DNA of 64,000 nt from Kineosporia mesophila (GTDB taxonomy: Bacteria > Actinomycetota > Actinomycetes > Actinomycetales > Kineosporiaceae), in contig NZ_JAJOMA010000002.1 of the NCBI RefSeq assembly GCF_021129235.1, positions 310,001 to 374,000 on the forward strand, written 5' to 3'. The notes beneath the pieces are model-generated. The model did no database searches. It was not told the DNA's origin and saw only the letters and a list, made by a program, of their open reading frames with translations. Made by a program: the position numbers and the translations under genes. Shown here piece by piece: positions 56,984-64,000 of the stretch. The stretch's first letter is position 1. Each line of letters opens with the position of its first letter.

Positions 56984-58186
56984 TTACCAGGCCACCGGAA
57001 GCTCGTAGACGCCGTAAACCACACCGTCGTTCTTGAACGGGACAGCGTCGACCGTCGTGGCCAGGCGCAGCGTCGGAATGCGCCGGTAGAGCGTGCTGTA
57101 GACCACCTGGAGCTCGAGGCGGGCCAGCGGCTGGCCGAGGCACTGGTGCACACCGAACCCGAAGGCCACGTGATGACGGGCGTCACGGGTCAGATCGAGG
57201 TCGTCGGGCGCCGCGAACGCCCGGGGATCGCGGTTGCCGAGCTCGTTCGGGCAGATGATTCCCTCACCGGCGCGGATGGTCTCACCCGCGATATCGATGT
57301 CTTCGAGGGCCACACGCCGCCGGCCGTTGTGCGTGATGCTGAGGTAACGCAGCAGTTCCTCGACGGCGCTCGCCACCAGTTTCGGATCGTCGCTCCCGCG
57401 CAGCAGGGCCAGCTGCTCCGGGTTCTGCAGCAGGGCGAGGGTGCCCAGGGCGATCATGTTGGCGGTGGTCTCGTGCCCCGCGATGAGCAGCAGCAAGCCG
57501 ACCCCGGCGGCGTCGTCGGGGGTGAGTTCGCCGGCCTCGACCCGGCCGACCAGCATGGACAGCAGGTCGTCACCGGGACGACGGGCCTTCTGGGCCAGCA
57601 GATCGGTGAGATAGCCGCGCACGTTCTGCGCCGCCGCCGCGCGTTCTTCGGGCGGGACCGACAGCCGGATCAGGGTTTTGCTGTTCTGCTGGAAGAACTC
57701 GTGATCGGTGTACGGCACCCCGAGCAGGTCGCAGATCACCAGCGACGGCACCGGCAGGGCGAAGGCCTCGACCAGATCGGCCGGGTTCGGGCCGGCCAGC
57801 AGGTCGTCGATCAGGTCGTCGGTGATCTTCTGGATCGCCGGGCGCATGGCCTGGATGCGCTTGACCGCGAACGGCGCTGTGACCATGCGCCGCAGCCGGG
57901 CGTGCTCCGGATCGTCCTGCACGATGAAGCCGGGCCGACGGTTGCCGACAATCGGTGCGGCCAGCGGGAATCCGTCGCGGAAGACGTCGGCGCTGACCCG
58001 CGGATCGGCCAGCAGCGCCCGCTGTTCCTCGTAGCGGGTCACCAGCCAGTGGGTGGTGCCGTTCCAGATACAGACCTTCGTCAGCGGTGCCTGCTCCTGC
58101 TGGTCGTGCAGCGCGGGCGCGGGATCGAAGGGACAGCGGGCGTCCCGGGCCATCGGATATTGGGGGGTCGTGGTGGTGTTCGTCAT
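56984..58186 (-). CDS. Cytochrome P450
   Basis: 400 residues from ATG 58186 (GAGAGGTGG upstream). The I-helix motif is AGHETTAN. The K-helix ExxR is in EELLRYL, where the E-x-x-R pair is intact. The heme loop is FGFGVHQCLGQPLARLEL with the proximal Cys. Length and layout are those of soluble class I bacterial P450s (CYP105/107-like in general pattern). It works with the ferredoxin encoded next. The substrate is unknown, and no polyketide or peptide synthetase lies in the window. A near-perfect 22-bp palindrome lies in its promoter. Confidence 0.95.
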   Translation of the reverse strand: MTNTTTTPQYPMARDARCPFDPAPALHDQQEQAPLTKVCIWNGTTHWLVTRYEEQRALLADPRVSADVFRDGFPLAAPIVGNRRPGFIVQDDPEHARLRRMVTAPFAVKRIQAMRPAIQKITDDLIDDLLAGPNPADLVEAFALPVPSLVICDLLGVPYTDHEFFQQNSKTLIRLSVPPEERAAAAQNVRGYLTDLLAQKARRPGDDLLSMLVGRVEAGELTPDDAAGVGLLLLIAGHETTANMIALGTLALLQNPEQLALLRGSDDPKLVASAVEELLRYLSITHNGRRRVALEDIDIAGETIRAGEGIICPNELGNRDPRAFAAPDDLDLTRDARHHVAFGFGVHQCLGQPLARLELQVVYSTLYRRIPTLRLATTVDAVPFKNDGVVYGVYELPVAW

Positions 58187-58235
58187 GGGCCACCTCTCGC
58201 AACTCTCAGCGTCGATGCGAATTCTTTGCGTCACC

Positions 58236-58257
58236 ATTTAAACCACGTGATTTAAAT
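58236..58257. promoter_or_regulatory. Near-perfect 22-bp palindrome in the P450 promoter
   Basis: ATTTAAA and TTTAAAT arms flank CCACGTGA, giving 20 of 22 symmetric positions about CACGTG. It lies between the tetR stop and the P450 start (50 bp upstream) and is the most AT-rich stretch nearby. It is a likely operator for one of the two flanking TetR proteins. Confidence 0.65.
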
Positions 58258-58269
58258 CGGGCAAGCCGG

Positions 58270-58884
58270 TCATGAGCCCCGGAGGTAGCCGCTCAGCATC
58301 GCGACCATCTCGGTCTCCAGGTGGGAGGCGTCCACCGGATCGGGAGCCGCGACCAGAAGGTGCACCGAGAGTTCCACGGTGGTCAGCACCAGCTGCGCCG
58401 CGGTGGCGACGTCGGCCACGCGCACCTCGGGGTGCTCGCGCAGCACGGTCTCCAGGCGCTGCGCGGTCTCGCGCTGCACCGTCTCCATCCGGGCGATCAG
58501 TTCGCCGGACCGGGGGGCCTGCTCGATCATCACCTGCAGCAGATGCGGGTCGTGGCGGTGGTTGTCGATGGACGCGCGCACCGTGGCCCGCAGCATGTCC
58601 TCCAGATCCCTCTGAGCGGAGCCGTTCTCGGTCAGCGCGAGCATCGGGGAGGCGTCCAGGTGCTGGGAGAGCAGTTCGAGCAGGAGCGCGTCCTTGTTCG
58701 GGTAGTACTGGTAGAGCGACCCGATGGAGATCCCGGCCTGCTCCGCGATCCGGTTGGTGGTGCCGGCGGCGTACCCGTACTCGGCGAAAACGTGAGCAGC
58801 CGCGTCGAGAATGCGCCGGCGGGTCAGCTCGGCGCGCGCCTGGCGGGGCTGTTTCCGCGGTTGGATCGGGGTTTGCCGGGGCAT
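58270..58884 (-). CDS. TetR-family regulator upstream of the P450
   Basis: 204 residues from ATG 58884, with AGGAG eight bases upstream. The basic N-terminus (RKQPRQARAELTRRRILDAA) leads to a TetR HTH (VFAEYGYAAGTTNRIAEQAG, ISIGSLYQYYPNKDALL). The ligand domain resembles the TetR_C group with a VRASIDNHRHDPHLLQVMIE helix. It is the first gene on the strand that continues into P450 and ferredoxin. It is divergent from the siderophore-interacting protein gene, with a GAGCAATTGCTC palindrome between them. Confidence 0.92.
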   Translation of the reverse strand: MPRQTPIQPRKQPRQARAELTRRRILDAAAHVFAEYGYAAGTTNRIAEQAGISIGSLYQYYPNKDALLLELLSQHLDASPMLALTENGSAQRDLEDMLRATVRASIDNHRHDPHLLQVMIEQAPRSGELIARMETVQRETAQRLETVLREHPEVRVADVATAAQLVLTTVELSVHLLVAAPDPVDASHLETEMVAMLSGYLRGS

Positions 58885-58930
58885 CGGGTCTCCTGGTCGG
58901 GGCGGCGGCGAAAGCGAGTACCGGTGAGGC

Positions 58931-58942
58931 GAGCAATTGCTC
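58931..58942. promoter_or_regulatory. Perfect palindrome GAGCAATTGCTC between tetR and the SIP gene
   Basis: This 12-bp perfect palindrome lies in the 101-bp divergent promoter region, 46 bp from the tetR start and 43 bp from the SIP start. It is a plausible operator for the TetR. It differs from the ATTTAAA palindrome of the P450 promoter. Confidence 0.5.
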
Positions 58943-58985
58943 ATAATTGTGTCATGACCTGCAACTTTACCGAGGCAGGGCCTCG

Positions 58986-59804
58986 ATGATCCCGAAGGTG
59001 CGCCTGCCCGCCGAGCGCCGCATGATCACCCTCGAGGTGCGGTCGGTGCAGCCGCTGTCCGACAGCTTCGTCACCCTCACCCTGGGCGGCCCGGAGCTGA
59101 AGCACCTGCACGTGGCCGGGGACGACCAGGGCGTGCGGCTGTTCTTCCCGCGCCCGGGGCAGCCCGATCTGCGCATGCCCACCCGCAACAGCGAGGCCTG
59201 GATCGCCGAGCTGCTGCTGTGGCCGAAGGCCAGCCGGCCGTGGGTGCGCAACATGACGGTGCGGCGGGTGCGTCCCGAGCAGGACGAGATCGACATCGAG
59301 ATCGCGGTGCACGGTGACACGCCGACCTCGACCTGGCTGCGCGCGGCCCAGAAGGGTTCGCCCGCAGGAATTTTTGACATCGGCCTGACCTACCAGCCAC
59401 CCCCTGACGGGTGTCGCCAACTGCTCGTCGGCGACGAGAGTGCGCTACCGGCGATCGCCGCCATCCTGGAGCGGGCTCCGCAGGCCCTCACCGGCGACGC
59501 CATTCTCGAAGTGCCCACAACGGGGGACGTCCGTGAGCACCTGGTCGCGCCGGCGGGGGTGAACGTGCAGTGGGTGGTGCGGGACGATCCCTCCCTGCCC
59601 CCGGGAAACGTGACCCCGGGAACCCTCGCCCTGGAGGCGGTTCGGTCCGCGAACCTCCCGGCCGGGCCGTGTACCGCCTGGGTGGCGGGAGAGGCGAAAC
59701 TCGCGACGGGTGTCCGCAGGCATCTCGTCAACGACCGGGGTGTGCCCAGGCGGGACATCCACTTCATGGGCTATTGGCGGGTGGGCCGGTCCGCCCCGGG
59801 TTGA
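58986..59804 (+). CDS. Siderophore-interacting protein (FAD ferric-siderophore reductase)
   Basis: 272 residues from ATG 58986. The N-terminal FAD-binding domain has VRNMTVRRVRPEQDEIDIEI, where family members carry R-x-Y-T/S; here the Tyr is replaced by Met. Then HGDTPTSTWLRAAQKG, and the C-terminal SIP domain GDESALPAIAAILE ... AWVAGEAKLATGVRRHLV. The family (ViuB/FscN-like) reduces ferric siderophores with NAD(P)H. It could alternatively supply electrons to the divergent P450/ferredoxin pair; that is speculation. Confidence 0.85.
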   Translation: MIPKVRLPAERRMITLEVRSVQPLSDSFVTLTLGGPELKHLHVAGDDQGVRLFFPRPGQPDLRMPTRNSEAWIAELLLWPKASRPWVRNMTVRRVRPEQDEIDIEIAVHGDTPTSTWLRAAQKGSPAGIFDIGLTYQPPPDGCRQLLVGDESALPAIAAILERAPQALTGDAILEVPTTGDVREHLVAPAGVNVQWVVRDDPSLPPGNVTPGTLALEAVRSANLPAGPCTAWVAGEAKLATGVRRHLVNDRGVPRRDIHFMGYWRVGRSAPG

Positions 59805-59852
59805 GGCCCCGGAGACCTGGCTGCCTCCGGGGCCCCCGTGGGCGGTGGCCTG

Positions 59853-60428
59853 TCAGTCGGACAGGCTGTCCAGCACGCCGCTCTTGGCGGCTCCGATGAG
59901 GTTCGCATAGGCAGCACTACCGAGCGTGAGAAGGGGACCTTCAGGATTCTTGCTGTCTCTGATCTGGCGGTCCGAGCCATTCTTCCGCTGCTCGACGCAT
60001 TGACCGTCGGAGTTGGATCGGGCCGACTTAACCCAAGGTGTGATCACGTTGCACGCTCCATTGATGACCGACTCATGAAGCGCCGTAATTGCTTCGGCTT
60101 CCTGCTCGGTCTCCAGGTAAAGACCGAAGCGTGAGCCGTACGGCTCGTGAAAGCTCTTCTCCCGCCACCGGGCGGCCATTTCCAGAAGCTTGTCCACATC
60201 TTCCTGCCCAGCCCCGTATTTCTGGCAGAGCGCCCGGATGGTGGTCTCCTTGTAGGGGCCCTGGCCACCCTGGAGGCGCCAGATCGTTTGCCGCGACATG
60301 AAACCGGAACGGTCGAGGTCCATCACGTCGGTTCCGGAGGCTTCGCGGAGCCGGTTGAGTTGTTCGCCGATCCGCCGGCCGACGAATGTGGTGTTGTCCT
60401 TCGATCGCACAGCCCGCGTCCGTGACAT
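59853..60428 (-). CDS. XRE-family HTH protein fused to DUF397
   Basis: 191 residues from ATG 60428. An XRE-type HTH covers about 17-80 (FMSRQTIWRLQGGQG). Residues 98-122 (SRFGLYLETEQEAEAITALH) match only the start of DUF5753. Then from about 128 the sequence is DUF397: ITPWVKSARSNSDGQCVEQR and IRDSKNPEGPLLTL ... YANLIGAAKSG. In actinomycetes the XRE-DUF5753 regulator and its small DUF397 partner are normally separate adjacent genes. Here about 150 residues of DUF5753 and the gene boundary are absent and the frame is intact. Upstream in-frame codons are a tandem repeat, not part of the protein. Confidence 0.85.
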   Translation of the reverse strand: MSRTRAVRSKDNTTFVGRRIGEQLNRLREASGTDVMDLDRSGFMSRQTIWRLQGGQGPYKETTIRALCQKYGAGQEDVDKLLEMAARWREKSFHEPYGSRFGLYLETEQEAEAITALHESVINGACNVITPWVKSARSNSDGQCVEQRKNGSDRQIRDSKNPEGPLLTLGSAAYANLIGAAKSGVLDSLSD

Positions 60429-60490
60429 GCCGTCCATCCTGTCTTGCACGCGGTAACCGGGTAACCGTTTCCGCATCGGGCCGGTGCCAG

Positions 60491-60562
60491 CGATGCGGCT
60501 GGCACGGGCGATGCGGCTGGCACGGGCGATGCGGCTGGCACGGGCGATGCGGCTGGCACGGG
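60491..60562. repeat. 18-bp tandem repeat, four perfect copies
   Basis: Unit CGATGCGGCTGGCACGGG is repeated four times without change, then begins a fifth copy (CGATGC). It lies upstream of the XRE-DUF397 gene and contains no stop in the antisense frame (Arg-Ile-Ala-Arg-Ala-Ser). Confidence 0.9.
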
Positions 60563-60591
60563 CGATGCAGACGACATCGGCGCTATGGGGC

Positions 60592-60651
60592 CTGCCAACT
60601 GCGCGCCCACTACCTGCCGACTGCGCGCCGACTACCTGCCGACTACACGCC
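60592..60651. repeat. 22-bp tandem repeat, about 2.7 copies
   Basis: Unit CTGCCgACTgCGCGCCgACTAC at 60592, 60614 and a partial at 60636, with a few substitutions. It is followed by a separate hairpin CCCCTCAG / CTGAGGGG (60671-60708). Confidence 0.75.
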
Positions 60652-60855
60652 GTCCTGGCGGCTCCCATCGCCCCTCAGTGCCCTCCTCCCTCCGCTGGCG
60701 CTGAGGGGCTCACTCCGTGTCGCCATGGATGTGGGCCTGCTGTCGGGCATCTCCCTGTGCAGGTGTCCAACGGGACGATCAGGGACGCGGCCCGGCCCGG
60801 CGAGGCCGGCCCAGAGCGTGCTCCGGATGGCAGGAATCCAGGAATGGCAACGGAT

Positions 60856-60909
60856 GCGTTGTGTACACCTGGTACATCCGGTACCGGATGTACCAGGTGT
60901 ACACAACGC
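60856..60909. repeat. Perfect 54-bp palindrome without spacer (family B, copy 2)
   Basis: The sequence from GCGTTGTGTACACCTGG (60856) to the mirrored CCAGGTGTACACAACGC (60909) is perfectly self-complementary about the GGTACC centre at 60880-60885. The outer 16 bp on each side equal the arms at 51315-51370. It has no loop, so it would form a full cruciform or mRNA hairpin of 27 bp. Confidence 0.95.
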
Positions 60910-60943
60910 GAACCTGTTGATCCTCGATCGGGGCGTGGTCGGC

Positions 60944-61111
60944 CTTGCCGGAGGCTGGCGAACCCTTGCCGGAGGCTGGCGAACCCTTGCCGGAGGCTGG
61001 CGAACCCTTGCCGGAGGCTGGCGAACCCTTGCCGGAGGCTGGCGAACCCTTGCCAAAGGCCGGCGAACCCTTGCCGAAGGCCGGCGAACCCTTGCCGAAG
61101 GCCGGCACACC
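60944..61111. repeat. 21-bp tandem repeat, eight copies (minisatellite)
   Basis: Unit CTTGCCGGAGGCTGGCGAACC. Copies 1-5 are identical. Copies 6-8 carry GGAGGCT to AAAGGCC or GAAGGCC changes, and the last also has a CACACC end. The gradient of variants points to recent expansion from one side. Each unit contains a small GCC/GGC stem. Confidence 0.95.
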
Positions 61112-61170
61112 TTCGTGGTCATCGCCGACGGCAACTTCTCCGTGGACGGTGCGGGGGAAGCAGCTCCGGG

Positions 61171-62043
61171 TCAGAGCCCGAGGTCGGCGAGTGCCAGTTC
61201 CCCGAGGGGCTTCTCGTCCAGCACGTCGCCGACGAGCCGGTGCACGGTCATCGCGTGCAGGGCGGCCAGGGCGGCGCGCGTCGCGGCCGGGGTCAGGTCC
61301 GGGTTGGCCCGCACGAACTCCATCGTCACGTCGAGCACGGCCCGCATCTGGAACCGCAGGCGCCCCTCGCGCAGGCAGGCCCAGGCGGCCTCGTGCATGG
61401 CCCGTGACCAGATCCCGACGGGCCAGGTCACGGCCGACAACTGTGCCGGGGCGAGGTCGCCGGTGCGCACCCGGTCGATCAGCTCCAGCACCGGCGCGCT
61501 GCGCGGGCCGTAGACCGTCGGGCCGGACTCGAAAATCCCGCTCCCGCCCAGGGCGACGAGGCTGAACGGGGCCCGCAGGGCGCGCACGTGCTCCAGGCCG
61601 AGCTCGGGGCCCGCCCAGTAGGCGGCGACCGCGGCGGCCGCTGCCGCGGCGGAGGCGGGTGCGGCCCCCAGACCCGGCACGGTGGCGACCGGGGCGTCGG
61701 GCCAGACCGTGGCCTCGGTCGCGACCAGCGCTGCGACCTGCGAGGCGTTGCCGAACCGGCCCGAGGCGATGGCGTCCGCACCGACGGCGGCCCCGCCCTT
61801 CAGGGCCGAGCCGGCGATGCGCAGCGTCTCGGGCATCGTGGGGGAGTTCAGGTCGAGCAGCTGGACCAGGCCCCCGGCGATGCCGGTGGCCTCCTGGTCA
61901 CGGGCGAGCCAGGCCCGGCCCAGGGCCGTGGCGCCGTCCTGGGTGATCCGGAACGCGCTGCTGAGCGCCCGCAGGACCGGGGCGGCGGCCGGGTGCGTGG
62001 CTGCGTCGGAAGCGAGCACGGTGGGTGAGGACAAGGTGTACAT
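61171..62043 (-). CDS. Hypothetical protein
   Basis: 290 residues from ATG 62043 (GTG 62046 adjacent). It is Ala/Leu/Val-rich. A central segment of about 20 mostly Ala residues (near 128-150) includes ASAAAAAAAVAAYWAG. Helical stretches at the N-terminus (VLRALSSAFRITQDGATAL) and C-terminus (TPAATRAALAALHAMTVHRL) suggest a helical protein. No motif or family is recognised. It precedes the carboxylase gene's 3' end on the same strand, beyond a palindrome. Confidence 0.6.
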   Translation of the reverse strand: MYTLSSPTVLASDAATHPAAAPVLRALSSAFRITQDGATALGRAWLARDQEATGIAGGLVQLLDLNSPTMPETLRIAGSALKGGAAVGADAIASGRFGNASQVAALVATEATVWPDAPVATVPGLGAAPASAAAAAAAVAAYWAGPELGLEHVRALRAPFSLVALGGSGIFESGPTVYGPRSAPVLELIDRVRTGDLAPAQLSAVTWPVGIWSRAMHEAAWACLREGRLRFQMRAVLDVTMEFVRANPDLTPAATRAALAALHAMTVHRLVGDVLDEKPLGELALADLGL

Positions 62044-62140
62044 CACTCAAGACCCTGCGGGCCGGACGTGACCGCGGTCAAGGGCGGAGGTGCGTTTGCC
62101 GCACCCGTCGCCACTCTGGGTATCTGAACCCCGGGCTAGC

Positions 62141-62184
62141 CGTGATCATGCGAAGGCTCCCCGGGGAACCTTCGCATGATCACG
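62141..62184. repeat. Dispersed palindrome, copy 3 (short form)
   Basis: Arms CGTGATCATGCGAAGG (62141-62156) and CCTTCGCATGATCACG (62169-62184) are perfect over 16 bp, with a 12-nt centre that is itself CCCCGGGG. It ends 8 bp from the carboxylase stop, so it could terminate or protect that transcript. The GTTCTAG core of copies 1 and 2 is missing here. Confidence 0.85.
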
Positions 62185-62192
62185 AACAGGTT

Positions 62193-64000
<1,808 letters not shown>

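Larger units (their letters stand above)
60429..61170. other. 742-bp repeat island without a convincing gene
   Basis: Between the XRE-DUF397 start and the next stop codon the DNA is mostly repeats: the 18-bp array, the 22-bp array, the CCCCTCAG hairpin, the 54-bp palindrome and the 21-bp array. Several frames are open across it only because the repeat periods (18, 21) are multiples of three. No ribosome site or domain is visible. The promoter of the XRE-DUF397 gene must lie at its left end. Confidence 0.7.

Noticed and set aside
60856-60909. Hairpin-telomere (protelomerase) site
   Set aside because: The length and symmetry are reminiscent, but no protelomerase or phage/plasmid gene is in the window and a second arm copy exists elsewhere.
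60944-61111. CRISPR array
   Set aside because: Units are directly adjacent without spacers, and no cas gene is nearby.
60386-61513. Repeat-containing plus-strand frames (GEPLPEA or LANPCRR repeats) as a repeat protein gene
   Set aside because: The frames are open only because repeat periods of 18 and 21 are multiples of three. No start with a ribosome site and no domain, and they run on antisense to the gene at 61171-62043.

Overview
The window is about 70% GC and dense with genes. It carries actinobacterial hallmark genes: Lsr2, a SARP-like regulator, an XRE/DUF397 protein, a SigE-type ECF sigma factor, LytR-CpsA-Psr, a SAM-IV riboswitch and a P450/3Fe-4S ferredoxin pair. GTG starts, short leaders and ATGA/GTGA overlaps are common. 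A filamentous soil actinomycete is the best reading, possibly Kineosporiaceae, but that family-level guess rests on general resemblance only. I see no rRNA, tRNA, CRISPR array, transposase or phage genes. Both edges cut genes: a phosphotransferase at the left and a large carboxyltransferase at the right.

Layout. 0-4.6 kb: APH-like kinase, small proteins, Lsr2, an SDR, and an HxlR regulator with its oxidoreductase. 4.5-5.3 kb: two 5'-truncated gene remnants joined head to head. 5.4-9.6 kb: a TasA-like secreted protein with its SipW-type signal peptidase, then a partner-switching set (ATPase, STAS protein, GAF-PP2C phosphatase). 9.6-13.6 kb: GIY-YIG nuclease, a regulator with SARP domains at its C-terminus, and a secreted ricin-type lectin behind three 11-bp direct repeats. 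13.6-18.2 kb: a polyol/sugar oxidation locus (SMP-30 lactonase, ALDH, two MDR dehydrogenases). 18.2-24.8 kb: methyltransferase, a second head-to-head remnant pair, GNAT, a SAM-IV riboswitch ahead of a GST-like protein, an LCP ligase and a two-component system. 24.9-27.8 kb: secreted beta-1,3-glucanase and chitinase, which together would attack fungal walls. 28.0-28.8 kb: a third head-to-head remnant pair.

28.8-35.6 kb holds LysR, lipid kinase, hydrolase, TetR/SDR and an Lrp/amino-acid dehydrogenase pair. 35.9-40.6 kb is a complete ytfQRT-yjfF-type sugar ABC operon with an intra-operon palindrome. 41.8-46.1 kb has an M1 peptidase, an ECF sigma/membrane partner/secreted protein set and a VanZ-like protein. 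46.2-50.4 kb is the most unusual unit: a 914-aa GT4-GT2 fusion glycosyltransferase translationally coupled to a HemN-like radical SAM enzyme. 51-56 kb has hairpin-rich non-coding DNA, a META lipoprotein, a broken tetR beside an MFS exporter, and a LuxR-type two-component system. 56-60.4 kb: TetR, ferredoxin, P450, TetR, a siderophore-interacting protein and an XRE-DUF397 fusion. 60.4-61.2 kb is a repeat-rich island (three tandem arrays and a perfect 54-bp palindrome), followed by an unknown gene and the partial carboxylase.

Two structural themes recur. First, dispersed palindromes with GTGATCATGC arms occur at 33.9, 37.0 and 62.2 kb, with a diverged relative at 51.2 kb; a second palindrome family occurs at 51.3 and 60.9 kb. 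Second, three deletion-like scars each leave only the 3' ends of two divergent genes, facing away from each other.
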